64,000 nt of DNA from Aurantiacibacter atlanticus (lineage in GTDB: Bacteria > Pseudomonadota > Alphaproteobacteria > Sphingomonadales > Sphingomonadaceae). How positions within the stretch are numbered: position 1 is the first letter of the stretch; every line of letters begins with the position of its first letter. A program made the translations under genes and the position numbers. Below the pieces are notes generated by a model. That model saw only the letters and a list, made by a program, of their open reading frames with translations. It had not been told where the DNA came from and ran no database searches. Location of the stretch: positions 930,001 through 994,000 of the forward strand of contig NZ_CP011310.1 of assembly GCF_001077815.2 (NCBI RefSeq). The letters run 5' to 3'. This document shows positions 1 to 8,875 of the stretch, piece by piece.

Positions 1-189
1 CACGGCGTCGGCTTGCTCCTGCGCGATGTCGACCGGCGGTGGAGCCGCAGTCGTGGCGAAACGCGGATCGGGCTGGAAACCGCCGCTTTCGCAAAGCGCG
101 GTAAACCAGGGTTTCGCGGGAGCCGGCGTATCGCCCAAGGTTGATGCGGCAGGGGCGAAACTCGTCAGCGGTTCAAACGAATTCGCCAT
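1..189 (-). CDS. fliH: FliH-like flagellar export protein, N-terminal part (runs off the window)
   Basis: An open frame directly downstream of fliG, overlapping its end by 17 bases, gives 63 residues beginning MANSFEPLTSF and is cut by the left edge. An adjacent ATG at 192 is possible, but the G-rich ribosome site is better spaced for 189. The visible part is Ala/Pro-rich with no diagnostic motif. The name rests on gene order: fliE-fliF-fliG is usually followed by fliH, the negative regulator of the export ATPase FliI. Function is inferred from context. Confidence 0.55.
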   Translation of the reverse strand, partial: MANSFEPLTSFAPAASTLGDTPAPAKPWFTALCESGGFQPDPRFATTAAPPPVDIAQEQADAV

Positions 190-1177
190 CATCGGCCCCC
201 AGACTGATTTCGCCGTCGTCGGCCAGTTTACGGGCGATCTTGATCACTGCATCCTGGGCCGCGAACATTTCTGATTTCTTCAGGCGTCCACGCTCCTCTA
301 TTTCGTCCCTCACGCCGTCGGCGGCGCGGCTGGACATGGCGGCGAAGAACGGCTCGCGCTCGCCTTCCGGCAGACCCTTGAGTGCATCGACCAGCACTTC
401 GTTTTCTACTTCGCGCAGCAGTTTGCCCATAGCCATCGGCTCCAGTTCGAAGAGCATCTCGAAGGTGAACATCTCGGCCTCGATCGCGCGGGCAAGCTCG
501 GCATCCTTCTGGGTGATGGCAGGCATCACTGTTCCGCTGACAGAGCGAGCGGCCATATTGATCAGTTCCGCCGCCTCTCGCGCGCCGCCCATTGCCAGCG
601 CGCTCTTGCCAAAGCGTTGCGAGATGCGCTGTGACAGCAATTCGTCGAGCATGTCCATCGCATGACCTGATGCCTGTCGCATGCGTGCGATCCGCTCCAC
701 CAGGTCCGGCTGGATCGCTTGCGGCAATAGCGACAACAACTCTGCCGCAGGTTCTGCATCCAGCAGCAACAGCAGTACGGCAATGGCCTGGGGATGCTCA
801 TCTTCCACCAGCGGCAACAGCACTGCAGGCGCCAACCAGCGGGCCAATTCCAGCGAGCGGGTAGGGCCAGCGGGCGTGATCCGCTGCATGATGGAATCCG
901 CTTTCACCTCGCCCAGCGCCCGCGTCATGCGCTGTCTGACCTGTGCGGGCCGGTCATGCGCGGTCATGGTGTTGTCGTCGGCAAGCTTGACGAAGCCTTC
1001 GATGGCCCCAGTGATTCGACCAGGGTCGACATCGCCCAGCGCGATCATCTGCTCACCCAATTGCTGCAATTCGTTGGGTTCGAGGGAGCCGAGCAGCCTT
1101 GCGGCCTCGGCATCCTCCATCAGCATCAGGATAACGGCGGCACGTTCCGCATTGCTGACAGTGTCCAGATCGGTCAT
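173..1177 (-). CDS. fliG: Flagellar motor switch protein FliG
   Basis: A 334-residue protein of normal FliG length. It has the N-terminal FliF-binding domain, a middle domain with the conserved EHPQ motif (near residue 127), and a C-terminal charged-helix domain where MotA torque is applied. FliG is the rotor component of the C ring and couples ion flow through MotA/MotB to rotation. The start ATG overlaps the fliF stop by four bases, so the two are translationally coupled in the flbD-fliE-fliF-fliG-fliH operon. Confidence 0.95.
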   Translation of the reverse strand: MTDLDTVSNAERAAVILMLMEDAEAARLLGSLEPNELQQLGEQMIALGDVDPGRITGAIEGFVKLADDNTMTAHDRPAQVRQRMTRALGEVKADSIMQRITPAGPTRSLELARWLAPAVLLPLVEDEHPQAIAVLLLLLDAEPAAELLSLLPQAIQPDLVERIARMRQASGHAMDMLDELLSQRISQRFGKSALAMGGAREAAELINMAARSVSGTVMPAITQKDAELARAIEAEMFTFEMLFELEPMAMGKLLREVENEVLVDALKGLPEGEREPFFAAMSSRAADGVRDEIEERGRLKKSEMFAAQDAVIKIARKLADDGEISLGADDGEFV

Positions 1178-2796
1178 TGGCCAGTTCCTGTGGCGGGCGC
1201 TGCCAGCATTCGGCGCAGCGCCACGACTGCCCGTTCGGGCTGTTCACTAGCAAGTCGGCGGGCAAGCTCGACCTGCTCGCGCAGATCGTCCTGGCCAGTG
1301 GGCAGTGCAACCGAGGGCTGCGCGGGGATAGCTGTGACCTCCAGCGTCTCGACATCGCCTTCGATGGTATCATCCGTATCGGACTGCGGATCGCGCAGCG
1401 CCTTCAGAATCGGGCGTACCCCGAACAACAGGCCGAGTATCACGGCCAGCAAAGCCGTGCCGTAGCGCAGCGCCATTGCGAACCATCCCGCTTCGTAAAA
1501 CGGCGGTTCAAAATCCGCAATGGGTTCGAAGGCGCCTGCGATTACCGTGACCTGATCTCCGCGCTGCGGATTTGCGCCCACGGCTGCGGAAACCAGCTGT
1601 TGCACCTGCTCGGCGGTCGCGGGCTGGATTGCCTGCAAGGCCTCGTCGCTCAGCGCGACAGCCACTGAAATGCGCCGCACTGTACCGGGCTGGGTGGAGG
1701 TGACAGCAACTTCACGGCCCACCTCGAAGATACGCTCTGCACTGCTCTGGCCGGTTTGCGGGGTGGTAGCGAAATTGGTGGCTTCGCCGCCCTGCGGTGC
1801 GCCCTCTTCCAGCTGTGCCGGATCGGGCGGAGTGTTCGCGGTGACGCCGGGAACACCGCCCGCCATTGCGTTGCCGCCACGTGTGGAAGTGGTCTCGCTC
1901 ATCGAACGAACCACCCCGTCATCGTCATAGCTTTCTCGCGCGCGGGTCTCTTCGGAAAGATCCAGTTCCACCTGCACCTGGCTGGAGAAATTGCCTTCGC
2001 CAATCAGCGGTGTCAGCAATTGGGCAATTTGCAATTGCAGTTTCCCCTCGAACTCGCGTTGCAAATCGAGTGTGTCGGTGGGGCTGGCGCCGGTGGAAGA
2101 TAGCAAGCGACCCTGCTGATCCACCACGCGCACAGCATCTGGCGTGAGGGCAGGTACGGAGCCTGCCACCAGGTTGACGATGGCCTGCACCTGGTCATCG
2201 CTCAGGCTGCGTCCACGCGCCAGCCGCAACATGACAGAAGCGCTGGGCGCGACATTGTCGCGCACAAAAACACTGCGTTCCGGGGAGGCCAGGTGCACAC
2301 GGGCGGTTTCAACGCCGTTGATCTCCTCGATCGTGCGCACCAATTCTCGTTCGCGCACGTTTCGTAACCGTTCGCCTTCCAGCGTTCGGCTGGAGCCCAG
2401 CGGAATGGAGTCCAGCAGTTCGATCGTGTTGTCTGGGCTGGCCAGCGATCCGTCGGAAGCAACCAGCATCCTTGCCCGATAGACATCGTCCTCCGCTACG
2501 GAAAGCATGCCCGTTGCCGGGTCGATATCATAGGACAGGCCAGCGGCATCCAGCGTTTCGACCACGCTCGCGCGTTCGCCATCCGAAAGGCTGGAATACA
2601 GCACGCGCTGCGGCCCCTCGGACAGGGCAAGATACAGGGCGCCAACCGTAGCCAATGCGGCAAGCCCGCCCAGCGCGGGCAGCACGCGGCGTACGGCGGG
2701 CTGGGCAAGATAGTCCTTTGCGCGCGCGCCAAGATCGCCGCCAAGCAGCATCGCCGAACCGGGACTGGAATCGACCGAAAGAGCGGTGTCAGCCAT
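1174..2796 (-). CDS. fliF: Flagellar MS-ring protein FliF
   Basis: A 540-residue protein. A membrane segment at about residues 39-59 is followed by the YscJ/FliF ring-building domain (from about 65), a second ring-building repeat, a Gly/Ala/Thr-rich linker, a second membrane segment near 438-460 and a cytoplasmic tail that would bind FliG. FliF forms the inner-membrane MS ring on which the basal body is assembled. The gene lies three bases after fliE and overlaps fliG by four bases, as expected for co-translated ring and rotor proteins. Confidence 0.95.
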   Translation of the reverse strand: MADTALSVDSSPGSAMLLGGDLGARAKDYLAQPAVRRVLPALGGLAALATVGALYLALSEGPQRVLYSSLSDGERASVVETLDAAGLSYDIDPATGMLSVAEDDVYRARMLVASDGSLASPDNTIELLDSIPLGSSRTLEGERLRNVRERELVRTIEEINGVETARVHLASPERSVFVRDNVAPSASVMLRLARGRSLSDDQVQAIVNLVAGSVPALTPDAVRVVDQQGRLLSSTGASPTDTLDLQREFEGKLQLQIAQLLTPLIGEGNFSSQVQVELDLSEETRARESYDDDGVVRSMSETTSTRGGNAMAGGVPGVTANTPPDPAQLEEGAPQGGEATNFATTPQTGQSSAERIFEVGREVAVTSTQPGTVRRISVAVALSDEALQAIQPATAEQVQQLVSAAVGANPQRGDQVTVIAGAFEPIADFEPPFYEAGWFAMALRYGTALLAVILGLLFGVRPILKALRDPQSDTDDTIEGDVETLEVTAIPAQPSVALPTGQDDLREQVELARRLASEQPERAVVALRRMLAAPATGTGQ

Positions 2797-2799
2797 TCG

Positions 2800-3195
2800 T
2801 TACACCCCCATCCGCATGATTTCCTGATAGGCGGACAACAATTTGTTGCGCACTTGCAGGGTCGCCTCGAAAGCGACCGAGGATTCTTGCCGCGCCAGCA
2901 TAACCTGCGCCACATCCGTGACTTCGCCACGTTCATAGGCGGCTGTGATCTCACCGGAACGGGTTTGCGCCGCGTTCACCTGATCGAGGGTGGAGCGCAG
3001 CGTATCTGCAAAGCCCCCGTCTTGCGCAGCGGGTGTTCCGGTGGCTGCATCAGCGCCGGAAATGGAACCGGGGTCGCCTGCGGCTCCTGCTTCACGCAGG
3101 GTGCGAAGCGCTTCTGACTGCTGCATGACCTGGCTGCGGATCGCCATCACCTGCTGAAGAGCGCCGGCAGGATTGTTGGGGCCAATCGTGCTCAT
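2800..3195 (-). CDS. fliE: Flagellar hook-basal body complex protein FliE
   Basis: A 131-residue protein. The C-terminal half matches FliE, with a central FADTLRSTLDQVNAAQ helix and the conserved ending built around VAQVMLARQESSVAFEATLQVRNKLLSAYQ-type residues. FliE joins the MS ring to the proximal rod. Its start ATG overlaps the stop of the upstream sigma-54 activator gene by four bases, so basal-body assembly and its regulator are co-expressed. Confidence 0.93.
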   Translation of the reverse strand: MSTIGPNNPAGALQQVMAIRSQVMQQSEALRTLREAGAAGDPGSISGADAATGTPAAQDGGFADTLRSTLDQVNAAQTRSGEITAAYERGEVTDVAQVMLARQESSVAFEATLQVRNKLLSAYQEIMRMGV

Positions 3196-4463
3196 CGTGC
3201 GCCACCGGCGACCATCAGCCCGGCTTCACGCATCGAAGCGAGACGATAGCGAAGGGTGCGTTCGGATATGCCCAATGCCTTTGCGGTGGCCAGCCGGTTG
3301 CCGTTATTACCATCCAGCGTATCGAGGATAATTTGGGCTTCGGACTGGCGCACGATAGCCGAAAGATTGCGGCCACTTGCATTCTCTAGCGGCGGATTGG
3401 TTGGCGAGACGCAGACACCAAGGACCGGCATTACGGCGCTGTCGAACACGATATGCGCGGTGGTTATCGTGCCATCACTGCCTGCCAGCAACAGGGCGCG
3501 GCGAATGACATTTTCCAGCTCGCGTACGTTGCCGGGCCATTTGTGTGCCTCAAGTTTCGCCAGCGCCTCATCACAAATCCAGCGACCTGTTTCGGGGTCA
3601 GGCGCATGACGCAGCAGCATGGCAACGGCCAGCGGGGCGATATCCTCGACACGCTCACGCAAGGCAGTCAGGCGCAGGGGAAACACATTGAGCCGGTAAT
3701 AAAGGTCTTCGCGGAAGCGACCTTCGGCAATCTCACGCGGCAGATCGCGGTTGGTGCAAGCTATGATGCGGACATCCATCTTTACCGGCTGGGTCGCGCC
3801 AAGCGGAACGACCTCGCCTTCCTGCAAGGCACGCAACAATTTGGCCTGGAGACCCAGAGGCATTTCACCCAGTTCGTCCAGCAACAGTGTACCGCCGTCT
3901 GCCGCGCGGAAGAAACCCTCGCTCGCTTCGGTCGCGCCGGTGAAGGCGCCTTTGCGGTGGCCAAACAGCATGGCCTCCAGCATCGTCTCGGGCATGGCTG
4001 CGCAATTCACGGCGATGAAAGGGCCATCGGCGCGGGGGCTGCTCTTATGGATGAAGCGCGACAATACTTCCTTGCCTGTGCCGGTCGGTCCTTCGATCAG
4101 AACGGGGATGGTGCTGGCGGCAACTCGCTCTGCCAAAGTCAGCAGGGCAAGTGATCCGGCATCGGCCAAGATCGGATCGCCCGGCGCGGCAGCAGCCGCA
4201 ACCAGCGAAGCGCGGACCATGCGGGAATCTGCATCATGATAATCAAGGCGCAGCATGTTAGCGCCCATGCGGGTGAGAGCGGGGGTGCCGCTCTTTCCCA
4301 AAACAAGGACCCGGTCTGTGCGGCGGCGGGACAATACATCAGCGGCAGATTCACACAGCTGCAATTCGCCCGAGCCCGGCTGGCCGCAAAGCGATGCGGC
4401 GGCATGTATCGCCAGTTCGGGATGATTTTTTTCAAGCCCTTTAGCGCAGATTGCCCGTGCCAT
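3192..4463 (-). CDS. flbD: Sigma-54-dependent flagellar transcription activator (FlbD-like)
   Basis: A 423-residue bacterial enhancer-binding protein. The AAA+ domain carries a Walker A (GPTGTGKE, residues 125-132), the sigma-54-contact loop GAFTGA (172-177), a Walker B (LLLDELGE) and arginine-finger region, then a C-terminal Fis-type helix-turn-helix (ATAKALGISERTLRYRL). The N-terminal 110 residues resemble a degenerate receiver with no obvious phospho-acceptor pocket, as in Caulobacter FlbD. The start at 4463 is preferred over upstream in-frame codons because AGGGG lies seven bases before it. It heads the fliEFGH operon and is the likely activator of the sigma-54 promoters at 18,584 and 21,098. 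Confidence 0.88.
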   Translation of the reverse strand: MARAICAKGLEKNHPELAIHAAASLCGQPGSGELQLCESAADVLSRRRTDRVLVLGKSGTPALTRMGANMLRLDYHDADSRMVRASLVAAAAAPGDPILADAGSLALLTLAERVAASTIPVLIEGPTGTGKEVLSRFIHKSSPRADGPFIAVNCAAMPETMLEAMLFGHRKGAFTGATEASEGFFRAADGGTLLLDELGEMPLGLQAKLLRALQEGEVVPLGATQPVKMDVRIIACTNRDLPREIAEGRFREDLYYRLNVFPLRLTALRERVEDIAPLAVAMLLRHAPDPETGRWICDEALAKLEAHKWPGNVRELENVIRRALLLAGSDGTITTAHIVFDSAVMPVLGVCVSPTNPPLENASGRNLSAIVRQSEAQIILDTLDGNNGNRLATAKALGISERTLRYRLASMREAGLMVAGGAR

Positions 4464-4551
4464 GTGATTACCCCTGTTAATAATGTTTGCAGGGGAGGGA
4501 ATGGCCCGCCAACGACCAAACAAGCCTGAACTTAACCCCACGAGCGACTAC

Positions 4552-4560
4552 CTATACCGC
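4552..4560 (+). repeat. CTATACCGC motif upstream of flagellin
   Basis: The 10-mer CCTATACCGC (4551-4560) recurs at 21,084-21,093, a few bases upstream of the sigma-54 promoter of the flagellar transglycosylase gene. A shared regulatory role is only a suggestion. Confidence 0.25.
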
Positions 4561-4586
4561 ACAGTCCTGGCCGCGCGACGTGGGCT

Positions 4587-4612
4587 TAAACTTCTGTCCG
4601 CATGGCCGCTCT
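4587..4612 (+). promoter_or_regulatory. Sigma-28 (FliA)-type promoter of flagellin
   Basis: CTTAAAC at 4585-4591 is followed by GCCGCTCT at 4605-4612; TAAA and GCCG starts are 18 bases apart. The flgM upstream region has the same arrangement (CTTAAAC, then GCCGTTCT, same offset). The enterobacterial FliA consensus is TAAA with GCCGATAA 19 bases downstream. Transcription would start near 4620, leaving a leader of about 75 bases. Confidence 0.55.
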
Positions 4613-4694
4613 TGGTGCTGGCAGCCGCACCTTTCTAAACACATGCTGGATGAGGCTGAACAACTTACGAGACACGAAGACCAGGAGAATTAAA

Positions 4695-5513
4695 ATGGGT
4701 GTTATCAATACCAATATCAGCGCATTGCGCGCTTCGAACGCTTCTTCGCAGGCCGACCGTATGCAGGGTGAGGCGATGGAACGCCTTTCCACCGGTAAGC
4801 GCATCAACGGCGCCAAGGATGATGCAGCAGGCCTCGCCATTGCCACCACCATGACGGCCGATATTCGTGCCATGAAGCAGGGTGTGCGCAACGCAAATGA
4901 TGGCATGGCTCTGGCGCAGACCGCCGAAGGCGCGCTGGACGAAGTTTCCAACATGCTGCAGCGTGTTCGCGAACTGGCTATTCAGTCCAAGACGGATACC
5001 TACTCCACTGACGATCGCGCCTATATGGATGCCGAAGTCGACGAATTGCAGGCGCAGATCAGCGGCATTCTGTCGAATACCGAATTCAATGGCGTTTCGG
5101 TGTTCTCCACCACTTCGGGTTCGGATGTGTCCTTCACCATCGCCACGGACGCCACCAACACGGTAACGCTGAACAGCAAGGCCGTGGACGGCACCAATCT
5201 GTCGGCGACGGCGCTTGACGTTTCCTCCACTACGGCAGCGGCGACGACGATCACCAATGTTGATTCCGCGTTGAAGGATATCAGTTCTACCCGCGCCACG
5301 CTGGGTGCCGGGCAGAGCCGTCTGGAATCGGCGATCAACAATCTGAACACCAATTCCACCAACCTGTCAGATGCGCGTTCGCGGATCGTGGACACCGATT
5401 ACTCGGAAGAGACGACCGCTCTCGCCAAGGCGCAGATCCTGAGCCAGGCTTCCACCGCGATGCTGGCGCAGGCCAACCAGAGCCAGCAGAACGTTCTCTC
5501 CCTGCTGCGTTAA
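4695..5513 (+). CDS. fliC: Flagellin
   Basis: A 272-residue flagellin made almost only of the conserved ends. The N-terminal D0/D1 region begins MGVINTNISALRA and contains the ERLSTGKRINGAKDDAAGLAIA signature; the C-terminal D1/D0 region ends QANQSQQNVLSLLR. The short Thr/Ser-rich middle (about residues 130-190) replaces the variable outer domains, giving a Caulobacter-sized flagellin. The start at 4695 follows a GGAG site. An in-frame extension upstream to 4602 crosses the promoter and is rejected. The gene is monocistronic, between a sigma-28-type promoter and a strong terminator. Confidence 0.96.
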   Translation: MGVINTNISALRASNASSQADRMQGEAMERLSTGKRINGAKDDAAGLAIATTMTADIRAMKQGVRNANDGMALAQTAEGALDEVSNMLQRVRELAIQSKTDTYSTDDRAYMDAEVDELQAQISGILSNTEFNGVSVFSTTSGSDVSFTIATDATNTVTLNSKAVDGTNLSATALDVSSTTAAATTITNVDSALKDISSTRATLGAGQSRLESAINNLNTNSTNLSDARSRIVDTDYSEETTALAKAQILSQASTAMLAQANQSQQNVLSLLR

Positions 5514-5550
5514 GACCCCCAGACCCTCCGTCAGGAGGATCGCATGAATA

Positions 5551-5585
5551 ACGGCCCGGAGCATGCACGCTCCGGGCCGTTTTTT
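5551..5585 (+). terminator. Rho-independent terminator of flagellin
   Basis: A perfect 12-bp stem (ACGGCCCGGAGC / GCTCCGGGCCGT) with a six-base loop, followed by a run of T, 37 bases after the flagellin stop. Confidence 0.93.
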
Positions 5586-5606
5586 CATCTGCTGGTGAAA
5601 GACGGT

Positions 5607-6434
5607 TCAGCCCGTGCGTTCCGCTTCGCGGTCCTGCCAGTCGATTACGGCAAGGTAGTTGCGCAGCCGGTTAAGCTCCAGCGAGGCCAGCAATTCATTA
5701 TCGTGCCAGGGCAGCAACAGGCCCGCCACATCCTCTGCCCAGTCTGCCCCGGCATCAAGAATCACACCCAGCCCGAACACGGCAGGCACATGCGCGAAGA
5801 CAAGCGGGCGATCATCCGTATCTGCCCCCGCCAGAAAATCTTCCACAGCAGTCAAGACGCCGTTCTGCGGACCGCCTTCGTGCAGCGCCCAGGCAAATTG
5901 TCCCATGCCGCGCCAGCCGCGATTAGGCGTCGTGCCGGAACTGTCCGGATGTACGCCGACATCGTAGCTATAGTGGTGCCGATGCTGTTCTGGGATACGT
6001 TCAGGCGCGTAATAGCAATCACGCCGCGCGCACGGCCAGGAAATATCATGGAGGAAAGCCAGCATGGGTTTGCCATCCCGCTGGCAGATGGCGTCGATCG
6101 CCGTCAGCTCGTTATAGACGGTGTAATAATTGTGATCGCCATCGACAAACCAGGCATCGGGGCAATCCAGATGCTCCAGCGCATCAAGGCTGGGCTGCGG
6201 CACGTGCCGCACCTCGTCATGCTGCGCGACCCAATCCAGAAATTGCTGCTTCGGACTAGGGTCCACGCTGGTCAGCGTGCCTTTGGCGCTGGCGCAATAA
6301 TTGGCCAGGTGGGTGGACATGCCGCCAAACTCTGCACCGATTTCGGTGATGTCGCACACGCTGGCGCGTTCCAGACACGGCAGGATTATAGTCGGCGCGA
6401 ATTCGGCCATGGAATGAAGCAGCAATTGGGTCAT
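5607..6434 (-). CDS. Class I SAM-dependent methyltransferase, possibly for flagellar glycan
   Basis: A 275-residue protein with a Rossmann-type SAM site: glycine-rich ITEIGAEFGGMS near residues 28-39, an acidic strand end at TSVDP, and the motif WFVDGDHNYYTVYNE, typical of Methyltransf_24-like enzymes acting on sugars or secondary metabolites. The ATG at 6434 overlaps the stop of the upstream HAD gene by four bases; the longer frame to 6569 lies inside that gene and is rejected. Its position between the flagellin terminator and the HAD protein suggests modification of flagellin or its glycan, but the substrate is not shown by sequence. Confidence 0.7.
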   Translation of the reverse strand: MTQLLLHSMAEFAPTIILPCLERASVCDITEIGAEFGGMSTHLANYCASAKGTLTSVDPSPKQQFLDWVAQHDEVRHVPQPSLDALEHLDCPDAWFVDGDHNYYTVYNELTAIDAICQRDGKPMLAFLHDISWPCARRDCYYAPERIPEQHRHHYSYDVGVHPDSSGTTPNRGWRGMGQFAWALHEGGPQNGVLTAVEDFLAGADTDDRPLVFAHVPAVFGLGVILDAGADWAEDVAGLLLPWHDNELLASLELNRLRNYLAVIDWQDREAERTG

Positions 6435-8875
6435 GCGGAAAGCCTTTCTGTATTGGGCAAGGCAGCCAGGCGCGTCGTGATGGGGCGAAAGGTGCAGGCA
6501 AGAAGCAGCAGTTCGTCGGTTTTCACGATGGGAGGCGGGACGATCATCTGCCCTGCGGGATTGCGGCAATCGAGCAGCCGGGCACTGGCCATTTGCATCC
6601 CGTCAAATTCTGGTTGCGCCTCCCATTCCTGGCGAAGTTCCTCGTGCGTGCCAGCTATGAACTGTTTGACTGGCACGTAAGCCAGGCGCTCCAGTTCCAC
6701 CCATTCAAAGCCCTGGGCAAATTGCGGGGCCACTGTGAAGCGCGCCTTGCCCACGGGTATGGCGGCGGTGAAGAAACCGTCATGCGTCGGGATGGCCTCC
6801 ACCGTGCGACTACTGACGTTTTTCCCATCGCTGAACAGGACCGGCAGTTGCATCGCTGTGCCGGCAAAATCGGCGAAGGTGAAAGGCAGGTTAAAGCGGC
6901 GGTGCGCCAGCAGGCTGAGGCGGGTGTCCATGGCCTCGCCCTCTATCTCGGCGGGCAGATACATGCGCTGCGATCCGTTCATGTAGAACAGGCCGCGCTG
7001 CCGCAGGCCCGCACGGGCCACATTCCGGTCGAACAGGCGAACGACCTTGTCAGTCCCAAGATTCACATCGTGCTGGAACTGTTGCACCACTTGCAATTCA
7101 TTTACAGTGGGCAGGTACATGGAGCGCATCAGGACACTGGTCGCAGCTTCCCGCCACATCTGCGGAGCATCGCCATGTTTGCTTCGGATCAGCGTTTCAC
7201 CAGCCCAGCGTTGGAATGCCAACGCACCTTTTTGCGCTGCCTCGCGCACATCGCTCTGGTCTTCCTTGATATCGTTGGCGCCCCGGATCGGCGTGCCGTC
7301 GGGTTCGTAATCTCTCACCGATCCGCAATCTTTCGAACAAAGCTGTTCCAACAATGCAACATTGGCGCACATCGCTTCGAGCAGTTCGGGCGAATAATGA
7401 CGGCCATCGATCAGCCCGGCCTTGTCAAGACCGGGGCAATCGCGTTCGCGCAGCAAGAGATATCGACCCGCCACATGCACGCCCATCCGTTCTTCCAGCA
7501 GAGTGGCAATGCGGTTCTGGACGGTGCCATTATAGCCAAGGTCCACCAGCATCAGCACATCGCCCTTGGCGGGATTGCAGACCTTGCGCACATGCGCCTC
7601 CAGCCGGTCGGCAAAACCGCGCGCCTTGCGACGGGTGGCCTTCCGGAAAGCGCCGTTGTGCATTTCCTTCAGCAGCACCCTGCTGGCTTCCTCCATGTCA
7701 GGATCGCCCAGCAGAGTTTCGATCCGTGCCTCGTCCATCAGCAATTGCCGGGCAAGTGTCTGAGGGCGTTGGCCTAGTTCTTCCTCCACAAAAACTCCCA
7801 GCGCATCGGGCTTTGAAAGGTGTGCCGCGGTGGCGGTGAAGCGGCTGATCTCTGCGGCATGGGCATGGGCGTTTGTATCGCCACTGGATGCATTGATACG
7901 CTGCGGCAGGTGCCCGTCGCGCATCAGGAATAGCCAGTGGACGGTGGCGCCATGCTTCTGTCCCAAGGCCTCGGCTTCCTTGCGCAGCCATTGGTCATAT
8001 GCGTGCAGCACCGGGCCCAGCACGCTGGCGCCTAGCCTTTGCGCCGGGCAAGCGAGTTGCGGCAGGCCATACGCCAGCGCGGCACGATGTGGCTGAAACG
8101 GGCGCGCGATGGCGTGCGGAGCGGTATGCACCAAGGCGTCCACGCCCGCTTCAAGCCGTTGTAATGTGCGGGCATCATCATCGAACTGCTTCAGATGCAC
8201 AGCTTGCACCCCCAGAGGCGCGACGCCGCCGACATCGGCATTAAAATTATCGCCTAGATGGACAATTTTCTCGGGTGCGTGATCAAGCTTCTTCAGCACA
8301 TGTGCGTAAAGCCCGCCCGCCTTTGACGCTCCGTAGGAGCTGGAGCAGAAGAAAGCATCGATCAAATCCGCCACCTCCTTGCCCGCCGCCAGCGCAATCA
8401 GGTCGCGTAATTGCGCTTCATCAAAGTAGGTGTCTGACACGATGATAATTTGCATGCCGCGCGATTTGGCGGCGTGAATCAGGCGCACAGTAGGCGCAAA
8501 AGCATAGCAATGGCGCGCTTCTGCACTCAGCTCAGCTGCAATGGATGTAGCGCGCTGTGCGTCAGAGGCATTGGGCATCATCCGGGCGTAGATGTGGTCA
8601 ATGCAAACTTCAGAGCCCTTGCCGGACAGCGCCTGCACCTTGCGTGCGCGGCGTTCGGCATCACCGCGCTGGCCCCTGGTGACACCGGGCAGCGCGGCAA
8701 ACAGGTCTGCCGGGGCATGGCAATCGCGCCATAGCAGCGTATCGAAGCAGTCGAGCGAGAGGCATGTTGCTTCCCCAAGACGATCCAGAAGATGCTCGAT
8801 CTCGTGCGGAAAAATAGCGATGGTCACGTGTCTTGTTCCCGGTCCTGTGAGTGGTCGGGAGCAGGGGTTACGCAT
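6431..8875 (-). CDS. Large HAD-superfamily protein with an uncharacterised C-terminal region
   Basis: An 814-residue protein. The N-terminal ~240 residues form a HAD hydrolase domain: LDCFDTL motif I (residues 41-47), IIVSDTYF motif II and HLGDNFNADV motif IV. This D-x-F-D-T form is common in HAD proteins of surface-glycan clusters. Residues ~250-814 match no family I recognise. They contain a segment reading VLMLVDLGYNGTVQNRI and an acidic Cys-bearing stretch (NVALLEQLCSKDCGS). A GTG at 8827 after GGGAA is an alternative start. It is translationally coupled to the methyltransferase and sits in the flagellar cluster, suggesting a flagellin or glycan modification role. Confidence 0.6.
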   Translation of the reverse strand: MRNPCSRPLTGPGTRHVTIAIFPHEIEHLLDRLGEATCLSLDCFDTLLWRDCHAPADLFAALPGVTRGQRGDAERRARKVQALSGKGSEVCIDHIYARMMPNASDAQRATSIAAELSAEARHCYAFAPTVRLIHAAKSRGMQIIIVSDTYFDEAQLRDLIALAAGKEVADLIDAFFCSSSYGASKAGGLYAHVLKKLDHAPEKIVHLGDNFNADVGGVAPLGVQAVHLKQFDDDARTLQRLEAGVDALVHTAPHAIARPFQPHRAALAYGLPQLACPAQRLGASVLGPVLHAYDQWLRKEAEALGQKHGATVHWLFLMRDGHLPQRINASSGDTNAHAHAAEISRFTATAAHLSKPDALGVFVEEELGQRPQTLARQLLMDEARIETLLGDPDMEEASRVLLKEMHNGAFRKATRRKARGFADRLEAHVRKVCNPAKGDVLMLVDLGYNGTVQNRIATLLEERMGVHVAGRYLLLRERDCPGLDKAGLIDGRHYSPELLEAMCANVALLEQLCSKDCGSVRDYEPDGTPIRGANDIKEDQSDVREAAQKGALAFQRWAGETLIRSKHGDAPQMWREAATSVLMRSMYLPTVNELQVVQQFQHDVNLGTDKVVRLFDRNVARAGLRQRGLFYMNGSQRMYLPAEIEGEAMDTRLSLLAHRRFNLPFTFADFAGTAMQLPVLFSDGKNVSSRTVEAIPTHDGFFTAAIPVGKARFTVAPQFAQGFEWVELERLAYVPVKQFIAGTHEELRQEWEAQPEFDGMQMASARLLDCRNPAGQMIVPPPIVKTDELLLLACTFRPITTRLAALPNTERLSA

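Noticed and set aside
4605..4620. Possible sigma-54 promoter TGGCCGC...GGTGC before flagellin
   Set aside because: GG to GC spacing is 11, not 10, and the sigma-28-type element is a better match and is shared with flgM.
5544..6680. Long plus-strand open frame (378 codons) opposite the methyltransferase and HAD genes
   Set aside because: It starts inside the flagellin terminator and follows the complementary frame of well-supported minus-strand genes; no protein signature.
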